Source of the DNA: Alphaproteobacteria bacterium
GTDB lineage: Bacteria; Pseudomonadota; Alphaproteobacteria; CACIAM-22H2
Length of the DNA stretch: 5,126 nt
Reading direction: 5' to 3'
Assembly (NCBI GenBank): GCA_016869915.1
Contig: VGDA01000295.1
Span: 1 to 5,126, forward strand
Shown: in pieces, positions 1 through 5,126 of the stretch
Numbering within the stretch: position 1 is the stretch's first letter
How the letters are laid out: the number at the start of each line of letters is the position of its first letter
The notes under the pieces: model-generated
Seen by the model: the letters and a program-made list of their open reading frames with translations, nothing else
Told to the model about the DNA's origin: nothing
The model's database searches: none
Position numbers and translations under genes: made by a program

Positions 1-1773
1 CTCGCCCAGCAACTCTACGAGGGCGTCGATCTCGACGGCGAGACCGTCGGCCTCATCACCTACATGCGCACCGACAGCGTCTCGCTGTCGCGCGAGGCGG
101 TCGAGGCCGCGCGTCGCCTGATCGGCTCACAGTTCGGGGCCGACTACGTGCCCGCGCAGCCGCGCGCCTGGAAGACCAAGGCGAAGAACGCGCAGGAGGC
201 GCACGAGGCGATCCGCCCGACCGACATCTTCCGCCCGCCCGCGACGGTCGCGCGGCATCTCGACGCCGACCATCTGCGCCTCTACGAGCTGATCTGGCGG
301 CGCACGATCGCCAGCGAGATGGAATCCGCCGCGCTCGACCAGACCGCCGTCGACATCGCCTCCACCGACGGGCGTGCCGTGCTGCGCGCCAATGGCTCCG
401 TCGTCGTCTTCGACGGGTTCCTCGCGGTCTATCGCGAGGACCGCGACGATCCGGCCGAGGGCGAGGACGACGAGAGCCGGCTCCTGCCGCCGCTCGACGA
501 GGGCGACGCCCCGAAGCGCGGCGAGCCGCGCCCCGAGCAGCATTTCACGCAGCCGCCGCCGCGCTATTCCGAGGCCAGCCTGGTCAAGAAGCTCGAGGAG
601 CTCGGGATCGGCCGGCCATCGACCTACGCCTCGATCATCGAGGTGCTGCAGAGCCGCGGCTACGTGAAGCTGGAGAAGCGCCGCTTCATCCCCGAGGATC
701 GCGGCCGCCTCGTCACCGCCTTCCTCGAGCGCTACTTCCCCCGCTACGTCCAGTACGACTTTACCGCGAAGGTGGAGGAGGAACTCGACGACATCTCCGG
801 CGGCCGCGCCAACTGGCGCGACGTGCTGCGCGCCTTCTGGACGTCCTTCTCCGCCGCGGTCGGCGAGACGAAGGAGCTCAAGATCAGCGACGTCATCGAC
901 GCGCTCGACGCCGAGCTCGGGCCCCATTTCTTCCCGGCGCGCGCCGATGGCCGCGACCCGCGCGGCTGCCCGACCTGCAGCGAGGGCAGGCTGTCGATCA
1001 AGCTCGGCAAGTTCGGCGCGTTCGTCGGTTGCTCGCGCTATCCCGACTGCCGCTTCACGCGCCCGCTGGCGGTGGAGAACGGCGACGGCCAGGGCGACGG
1101 CTTCGAGGGCACGCGCGAGATCGGCATCGATCCTACCTCGGGCACCGCGATCACGCTGCGCAAGGGGCCCTATGGCCTCTACCTCCAGCTCGGCGACGCC
1201 GCCGAGGGCTCCAAGCCCAGGCGCGTGTCGCTGCCCCGCGACGTCGTGGCAGAGAACGTGACTCAGGACCTCGCGACCCAGCTCCTCGCCCTGCCGCGCG
1301 AGGTCGGCGCCCACCCGGCGGACGGCAAGCCGATCCAGGCCGGGCTCGGTCGCTTCGGCCCGTATCTCAAGCACGGCAGCGAGTTCCGCTCGCTGGCGAG
1401 CACCGAGGAGCTCCTAACGGTCGGGCTGAACCGCGCCGTCGACATCCTCGCGCAGCCGAAGGGCGCGCGGCGCGGCGCCTCCAACGCCAAGCCACTTCGC
1501 GTCGTCGGCGCGCATCCCGCCGATGGCAAGCCGGTCGAGGCCGGGACCGGCCGCTACGGTCCGTTCGTGAAGCACGGGAAGATCTACGCCAACCTGCCGA
1601 AGGACCGCAGCCCGGACGAGGTGCAGCTCGACGAGGCGCTGCGCCTCATCGAGGAACGCGCCGCGAAGGCGGGCGGCGGCAAGCCGCGCAAGGGCGCGCG
1701 CGCCGGCAAGGCCAGGGACGCCGCCGCGAAGCCGCGCGGCGCCCGGCGTCGCGCCGCTGATCCCGCCGGCTGA
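1..1773 (+). CDS. topA: DNA topoisomerase I (type IA), C-terminal 590 residues; 5' end outside window
   Basis: This enzyme relaxes negatively supercoiled DNA by cutting one strand and forming a 5'-phosphotyrosine link. The reading frame is open from base 1, so the TOPRIM domain and true start lie upstream. Numbering from base 1, the active-site motif LITYMRTDS places the catalytic Tyr at residue 21 (bases 61-63). Other family signatures are AQEAHEAIRPT (64-74), an acidic linker (about 145-180), and the conserved block from HFTQPPPRY (181) to GIGRPSTYA (202-210). One C4 zinc ribbon follows (Cys323, 326, 344, 350). After it come three topoisomerase C-terminal repeats, starting near 373, 434 and 501, and a Lys/Arg/Ala-rich tail (about 553-590). 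E. coli TopA carries further C4 fingers instead; the repeat-plus-basic-tail form is what I recall for alphaproteobacteria. The stop lies 2 bp before rnr, implying co-transcription. Identification is very secure. Confidence 0.97.
   Translation, partial: LAQQLYEGVDLDGETVGLITYMRTDSVSLSREAVEAARRLIGSQFGADYVPAQPRAWKTKAKNAQEAHEAIRPTDIFRPPATVARHLDADHLRLYELIWRRTIASEMESAALDQTAVDIASTDGRAVLRANGSVVVFDGFLAVYREDRDDPAEGEDDESRLLPPLDEGDAPKRGEPRPEQHFTQPPPRYSEASLVKKLEELGIGRPSTYASIIEVLQSRGYVKLEKRRFIPEDRGRLVTAFLERYFPRYVQYDFTAKVEEELDDISGGRANWRDVLRAFWTSFSAAVGETKELKISDVIDALDAELGPHFFPARADGRDPRGCPTCSEGRLSIKLGKFGAFVGCSRYPDCRFTRPLAVENGDGQGDGFEGTREIGIDPTSGTAITLRKGPYGLYLQLGDAAEGSKPRRVSLPRDVVAENVTQDLATQLLALPREVGAHPADGKPIQAGLGRFGPYLKHGSEFRSLASTEELLTVGLNRAVDILAQPKGARRGASNAKPLRVVGAHPADGKPVEAGTGRYGPFVKHGKIYANLPKDRSPDEVQLDEALRLIEERAAKAGGGKPRKGARAGKARDAAAKPRGARRRAADPAG
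1300..1596 (+). repeat. Two near-identical C-terminal repeat units within TopA
   Basis: Residues 434-465 (bases 1300-1395) and 501-532 (bases 1501-1596) of the partial TopA are two copies of one motif, offset by 67 residues. Both contain VGAHPADGKP, then AG.GR.GP..KHG. A more diverged copy with GPYGLYLQLGD lies at about 373-397. The DNA has drifted at third positions (for example CCCACCCGGCG against GCATCCCGCCG), so this is an old protein-level repeat and not a recent DNA duplication. Such repeats are known in bacterial topoisomerase I C-termini, where they are thought to bind DNA and assist strand passage. Confidence 0.8.
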
Positions 1774-1775
1774 CC

Positions 1776-4016
1776 TTGCCGCGCCCGGGCAAGCGCCTTC
1801 CGCATCGCCGCGAGGAATTCGGGCGCGAGCGCGTCCTCGCCTTCCTGCGCGAGAACCCCGGCGCCGACCGCCGCGCCGTCGCGCGCGCGCTGCGCCTCAA
1901 GGGCGACGAGCGCCTGGCGCTCAAGGCGATGTTCGCCGAGATTGCCGAGGAACTCGCCAGGGAGCGCGCGGCGCCGCCACCCGACGGCGCGAAGCCATCC
2001 GCCGATGCCGGCGGCCAGGACGCGGATGTCCTGCTCGTGCGCGTCTCCGCCCTCGACCTCGAGACCGGCGAGGCGATCGCCGCGCCGGTCGAATGGCTGA
2101 GGCCCGGCCCGCCGCCGCGGATCCGGCTGGGGCGCTTCGACGCGGCCAGCCTCGGCGAGGGCGCGCGCGGCATGGTCCGCGTCACCGCGCGCGAAGGACG
2201 GCTCTGGCGCGCGCGGCTGCTGCGCGCGGCGCCCGACCTGCCCGAGCGCGTCGTCGGCGTGGTACGCCGCACGCCCGCGGGTCGCATCATCGAGCCGGCC
2301 GACCGCCGCCTCAGGATGGAATTCGCGCTGGTCGACGGCCCCGACGGCAAGGCAGGCGACGGCGAGCTCGTGGTGGCGCGCCCCCTCGCCTCGCGTCGCT
2401 TCGAGCGCCCGCGCGCCGAGGTGATCGAGCGCCTCGGCGACGAGGACGCGCCGCGCGCGGCTAGCGCGATCGCGCTAGCCCTGCATGACATCCCCGTCGA
2501 GTTCGATCCGCGCGCGCTCACCGAGGCGGGGGACGCGACGCCGGCGCCGCTCGGCGACCGCCTCGACCTGCGCGACCTGCCGCTGGTGACGATCGACGGC
2601 GCCGACGCGCGCGACTTCGACGACGCCGTCCACGCCGAGCCCGACGCCGCCGGCGGAGGGTGGCGCATCCGCGTCGCGATCGCCGACGTCGCCTGGTACG
2701 TGCGCCCTGGCGGCGCGCTCGACCACGACGCGCAACGCCGCGGCAACTCCGTCTACTTCCCGGACCGCGTCGTGCCGATGCTGCCCGAGCGCCTGTCCAA
2801 CGACCTCTGCTCCCTGCGCCCGCGCCTGGACCGGCCCGTGCTCGTCGCCGACATGCGCATCGATGCGGCGGGCAGGCTCGTCGCGCACGGCTTCGCGCGG
2901 GCGATGATGCGCTCGGCCGCGCGGCTGACCTACGAGGGACTCCAATCCTGGGCGGACGGCGATGCCTCGGCGCTGCCGCCCGAACTCCACGAGCCCGCGC
3001 GCCATCTCTACGCGGCATTCCGCGCCCTGTCCGCGGCGCGCGACGCGCGCGGCACGCTCGACCTCGACATGCAGGAGCGCGCGGTCTCGATGGGGCCCGA
3101 CGGGGCCATCGCCTCGATCGCGCCGCGCCGCCGCGTCGACGCGCATCGCCTGATCGAGGAGTTCATGATCCTCGCCAACGTGGCGGCGGCGGAGACGCTG
3201 GAGCGGCGGAACCTCGGCTGCCTCTACCGCGTCCACGACCAGCCGAGCCCGGAGCGCCTCGACGCGCTGCGCGAGAGCCTCGCCACTCTCGGCTACAGGC
3301 TTGCGAAGGGACAGGCGCCGCGGCCGGCGCTGCTGCGCGACGTGCTGCGCTGGGCCGAGGGCAAGCCCTTCGCGCCGATGGTCTCGGACCTCGTTCTGCG
3401 CAGCCAGGCGCTCGCCGTCTACAGCCCCGACAACCTCGGGCATTTCGGGCTCGCCCTGCCCCGCTACGCGCATTTCACCTCGCCCATCCGGCGCTACGCC
3501 GACCTCGTCGTGCATCGCTCCCTCGTCCATGCCTTCTCGCTCGGCGAGGGCGGCGCCACCGCGGCGCATGGGGACCTGGTCCTGTCCGGCGAGCGCGTGT
3601 CGCGCGCCGAGCGCCGCGCCCAGGCGGCGGAGCGCGCGGCCATGGAACGCTATGTCGCGGCCTTCCTCGCCGCGCGGGTCGGGGCGAGCTTCGAGGGCAG
3701 GATCTCCGGCCTGCACCGCGCGGGGATCTTCGTGACCCTCTCCGACAGCGGCGCCGAGGGGCTCGTGCCGATGTCCAGCCTGCCCGGCCGCTGGCGACTG
3801 CACCCCGCGGGGCATGCGCTGGAGGGGCCGGGACGGCTTGCCCTCGCCGACCGGGTCGTCGTGCGCCTTGCCGAGACCTCGCCGGTCACGGGGATGCTGC
3901 GGCTCGAACTCGAGGACGTCCCTGCCCCCGCTCTGCCCGGAAAGGCGCCAGGACGGCACCCTCGCCACGCGGGCCGACCGGGCTACCGCCAGCATGCCCG
4001 GCGCCGCGGGAAATGA
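1776..4016 (+). CDS. rnr: Ribonuclease R (RNase II/RNB family 3'-5' exoribonuclease)
   Basis: RNase R is a cytoplasmic, processive hydrolytic 3'-5' exoribonuclease that degrades structured RNA and contributes to rRNA and mRNA turnover. This 746-residue protein shows the full family order: winged-helix domain (about 12-61), OB/cold-shock region (about 70-260), RNB catalytic domain (about 264-590), S1 RNA-binding domain (about 635-716) and a basic tail (717-746). The catalytic motif TIDGADARDFDDAV supplies metal-binding Asp274, 280, 282 and 283, matching the D272/278/280/281 set of E. coli RNase R. The late RNB motif HFTSPIRRYADL starts at 566. The start is TTG: an in-frame stop at 1758-1760 limits the choice, and the first ATG (1929) would delete the winged helix. 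No clear Shine-Dalgarno sequence precedes it, so translation is probably coupled to topA, which ends 2 bp upstream. It is slightly shorter than the 813-residue E. coli enzyme. A perfect 22-bp palindrome lies inside at 2459-2480. Confidence 0.97.
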   Translation: MPRPGKRLPHRREEFGRERVLAFLRENPGADRRAVARALRLKGDERLALKAMFAEIAEELARERAAPPPDGAKPSADAGGQDADVLLVRVSALDLETGEAIAAPVEWLRPGPPPRIRLGRFDAASLGEGARGMVRVTAREGRLWRARLLRAAPDLPERVVGVVRRTPAGRIIEPADRRLRMEFALVDGPDGKAGDGELVVARPLASRRFERPRAEVIERLGDEDAPRAASAIALALHDIPVEFDPRALTEAGDATPAPLGDRLDLRDLPLVTIDGADARDFDDAVHAEPDAAGGGWRIRVAIADVAWYVRPGGALDHDAQRRGNSVYFPDRVVPMLPERLSNDLCSLRPRLDRPVLVADMRIDAAGRLVAHGFARAMMRSAARLTYEGLQSWADGDASALPPELHEPARHLYAAFRALSAARDARGTLDLDMQERAVSMGPDGAIASIAPRRRVDAHRLIEEFMILANVAAAETLERRNLGCLYRVHDQPSPERLDALRESLATLGYRLAKGQAPRPALLRDVLRWAEGKPFAPMVSDLVLRSQALAVYSPDNLGHFGLALPRYAHFTSPIRRYADLVVHRSLVHAFSLGEGGATAAHGDLVLSGERVSRAERRAQAAERAAMERYVAAFLAARVGASFEGRISGLHRAGIFVTLSDSGAEGLVPMSSLPGRWRLHPAGHALEGPGRLALADRVVVRLAETSPVTGMLRLELEDVPAPALPGKAPGRHPRHAGRPGYRQHARRRGK
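2459..2480. repeat. Perfect 22-bp palindrome inside rnr
   Basis: The half-site GGCTAGCGCGA is followed directly by its exact reverse complement, with no spacer. The symmetry breaks immediately outside, with C on both sides at 2458 and 2481. The core is GCGATCGC and each arm holds GCTAGC, so CTAG, a rare tetranucleotide in many bacteria, occurs twice; I noticed only one other copy in the window (4057-4060). It encodes part of residues 228-235 of RNase R (AASAIALA), in the stretch leading into the catalytic domain, and uses the locally uncommon Leu codon CTA. It could be a protein-binding site, a cruciform or RNA hairpin, or chance. Confidence 0.75.
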
Positions 4017-4037
4017 TGCATTGCGGAAAATTCAGGA

Positions 4038-4063
4038 TTCGCCGACGCGGGAAGCGCTAGTCT
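4038..4063 (+). promoter_or_regulatory. Possible weak sigma-70-type promoter before DUF983
   Basis: The 58-bp gap between rnr and DUF983 contains an AT-richer patch (GAAAATTCAGGATT, 4025-4038). After it come TTCGCC (4038-4043) and, 12 bases further on, GCTAGTCT (4056-4063). The layout resembles the alphaproteobacterial housekeeping pattern of a TTG-type -35 and a GCTA-containing -10, but the -35 match is poor. A transcript would start around 4070, a few bases before the ATG at 4075, which has no Shine-Dalgarno sequence at a normal distance. No terminator hairpin is visible after rnr, so read-through from upstream is also likely. Confidence 0.3.
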
Positions 4064-4074
4064 CCGCGTCCATC

Positions 4075-4467
4075 ATGGATGGCCATCCGGAACGAGTCGC
4101 GAAGGGCGACGAGGCACCCAAGGGGTCCTGGTCGCGCGCGCTCTGGCGCGGCTTCCGCAACCGCTGCCCGAGCTGCGGCGGACATGGCATGCGCGATGGC
4201 TTCCTGCGCCTCCGCCCTGCGTGCGCGCATTGCGGCCTCGCCTTTTCCGAGTTCCGCGCAGACGACGCGCCGCCGTACTTCACGATCCTCGCGGTGGGCC
4301 ACATCGTCGTGCCGTCCGTGCTCTTCGTCGAGCGCGGCTGGGCGCCGCCGCTCTGGGCGCAGGCGATGGCGTGGATCCCCATCACGCTGGCGCTCGCCCT
4401 CCTCCTCCTGCCGCGCATCAAGGGCGCGGTGATCGGCGCCCACTGGGCGGCGGGCATCAGGGGATGA
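4075..4467 (+). CDS. DUF983 family zinc-ribbon membrane protein
   Basis: This is a 130-residue protein of the DUF983 family; its biochemical function is unknown. An N-terminal zinc ribbon has CPSC (Cys31, Cys34) and CAHC (Cys50, Cys53). Next comes the family hallmark RADDAPPYF (61-69) and two predicted transmembrane segments (about 68-86 and 94-112), ending in a short tail. It should be an inner-membrane protein with the zinc ribbon at the N-terminal side of the membrane segments. The frame is open further upstream, overlapping rnr, but ATG 4075 is preferred: it lies after the rnr stop and gives a protein beginning shortly before the conserved CPSC. TTG 4021 is a weaker alternative that would add 18 residues. 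No good Shine-Dalgarno sequence is seen. In alphaproteobacteria this family commonly sits just downstream of rnr, which supports the call. The stop overlaps the next start as ATGA. Confidence 0.9.
   Translation: MDGHPERVAKGDEAPKGSWSRALWRGFRNRCPSCGGHGMRDGFLRLRPACAHCGLAFSEFRADDAPPYFTILAVGHIVVPSVLFVERGWAPPLWAQAMAWIPITLALALLLLPRIKGAVIGAHWAAGIRG
4459..4463 (+). promoter_or_regulatory. Candidate ribosome binding site for the S41 peptidase
   Basis: AGGGG directly abuts ATG 4464 but sits nine bases before the second in-frame ATG at 4473, a workable Shine-Dalgarno distance. It therefore favours initiation at 4473, three codons after the overlapping start. Both choices keep the lipoprotein signal intact. 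Confidence 0.4.
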
Positions 4468-5126
4468 GCACGATGGCGCCCATCCGCCCCCGCATCCTCC
4501 TCTGCGCCGCGGTCGTCGCCTTCCTCTCCTCTTGCGTGGGCACGGGGTCGCGCGACGAGCGTGCCGCCGAGCAGGCCTCGCAGCGCTCCCGCCGCGTGAT
4601 CGCGGCCGCTCTCGACCACGTGCAGGATCGCTATGTCCGCGCCGTCGACATGGGCGAACTCGTGTCGCTCGGGCTCGCCGGCGTGGCGCGGACGGACTCG
4701 TCGATCGAGTTCCGCCGCGACGGCGCCGAGCTCGCCGTGCTCCGCCGGGGGAACGCCGAGGCGCGGCTACCGGTCGATCCGGCCGGCGGCGGCAAGGGCT
4801 GGGCGACGGCTGCGTGGCAGGCGATCGAGGCGGCGCGCGCGCGCTCGTCGGCGATCGCCGAGCTCGATGCCGACCAGGCCAGCCGGATCTTCCTGGAGGC
4901 CATGGCCAAGGGCCTCGACCCCTATTCCCGCTACACGACGCCCGAGGCCGCGCGCGAGGAGCGCGCCCAGCGCGAGGGCTTCGGCGGCGTCGGCATCGTC
5001 ATCGACGCCGAGGGCGGCGAGGTGCGCGTCGTGACGGTGATGGAGGACACGCCGGCATCGCGCGCCGGGCTCCGAGGCGAGGATCGCATCCTCTCCATCG
5101 ACGGCCAGTCGACCGCCGGGCTGACC
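4464..5126 (+). CDS. S41-family (CtpA-like) carboxy-terminal processing peptidase, putative lipoprotein; 3' end outside window
   Basis: The first 221 codons of a serine protease of the S41 (C-terminal processing peptidase) family are present. Residues 1-24 form a lipoprotein signal: Arg8/Arg10, a hydrophobic core, then the lipobox LSSC with Cys24 as the predicted lipidated residue, so the protein should be membrane-anchored and face the periplasm. A helical segment resembling the CtpA N-terminal region (about 40-75, with DRYV) is followed by about 65 residues I cannot match to the standard layout. Then come LDPYSRYTTP (151-160), the classic sequence before the PDZ domain, and a PDZ domain from about 172 (GFGGVGI, then PASRAGLRGEDRILSIDG). 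The catalytic Ser/Lys region lies beyond the window, so activity cannot be judged. ATG 4464 overlaps the DUF983 stop. ATG 4473 in the same frame has AGGGG (4459-4463) nine bases upstream and may be the true start, placing the lipid Cys at residue 21. Confidence 0.88.
   Translation, partial: MSTMAPIRPRILLCAAVVAFLSSCVGTGSRDERAAEQASQRSRRVIAAALDHVQDRYVRAVDMGELVSLGLAGVARTDSSIEFRRDGAELAVLRRGNAEARLPVDPAGGGKGWATAAWQAIEAARARSSAIAELDADQASRIFLEAMAKGLDPYSRYTTPEAAREERAQREGFGGVGIVIDAEGGEVRVVTVMEDTPASRAGLRGEDRILSIDGQSTAGLT

Noticed and set aside
127..1374. Long open frame of 415 codons on the minus strand opposite topA
   Set aside because: Composition is low-complexity (Arg, Ala, Glu, Val, Leu) without a recognisable domain. 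It is the mirror of a high-GC coding frame that carries unmistakable topoisomerase motifs.
1694..1703. Alternating GC runs (here, at 1881-1890 and near 4833) as possible Z-DNA sites
   Set aside because: Short GCGCGC runs are expected in coding DNA of this composition, encoding Arg/Ala stretches, and are not placed at any boundary.
2475..3995. Long open frame of 506 codons on the minus strand opposite rnr
   Set aside because: It mirrors the RNase R catalytic and S1 coding sequence. Long antisense open frames are expected at this GC content, and no family motif is visible.
3960..4030. Terminator after rnr
   Set aside because: I could not find a stable hairpin followed by a T-run in or around the short gap.
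2660..4060. 466-codon + strand frame overlapping rnr
   Set aside because: It is extremely Arg/Ala/Pro-rich, typical of a shifted frame in GC-rich DNA, and conflicts with the intact rnr frame.
3814..4074. N-terminal extension of the DUF983 frame into rnr
   Set aside because: The extension overlaps the conserved S1 domain of rnr by about 200 bases and resembles no part of the DUF983 family. ATG 4075 gives a family-sized protein.
1..5126. Novel multi-gene system, mobile element or CRISPR array
   Set aside because: All coding capacity is accounted for by two well-known housekeeping enzymes and two recognisable envelope-protein families. No transposase, terminal repeats or spaced direct repeats are seen.

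Overview
The window is about 5.1 kb of very GC-rich DNA (roughly 70% or more by eye) with a strong G/C third-position bias. It carries four tightly packed genes, all on the + strand. The order topA, rnr, DUF983 and the protein sequences fit an alphaproteobacterium, most likely of the Rhodospirillales/Acetobacteraceae type. That placement is inferred from gene order and protein similarity recalled from memory; no search was run.

Layout. Bases 1-1773 hold the 3' part of topA (DNA topoisomerase I), entering the window 20 codons before the active-site tyrosine. Two bases after its stop codon, rnr (RNase R, 746 aa) starts at a TTG codon at 1776 and runs to 4016. A 58-bp gap, locally less GC-rich, may hold a weak promoter. 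It is followed by a small DUF983 zinc-ribbon membrane protein (4075-4467). The DUF983 stop codon overlaps, as ATGA, the start of an S41-family (C-terminal processing) peptidase with a lipoprotein signal. This last gene runs off the right edge after its first 221 codons.

How the genes fit together. topA and rnr encode cytoplasmic nucleic-acid enzymes: one relaxes negative supercoils, the other degrades structured RNA. The last two encode envelope proteins: a small membrane protein of unknown function and a predicted periplasmic, lipid-anchored protease. Their spacing suggests one transcription unit, possibly with an internal promoter before DUF983. No functional link between the two halves is demonstrated.

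This is an ordinary housekeeping region. I see no mobile element, CRISPR array, tRNA, rRNA or defence system, and no evidence for an undescribed multi-gene system. The points most worth a second look are a perfect 22-bp palindrome inside rnr, the DUF983 promoter that would give a nearly leaderless mRNA, and an apparent insertion in the N-terminal part of the S41 peptidase. No stretch over 300 bases lacks a gene.
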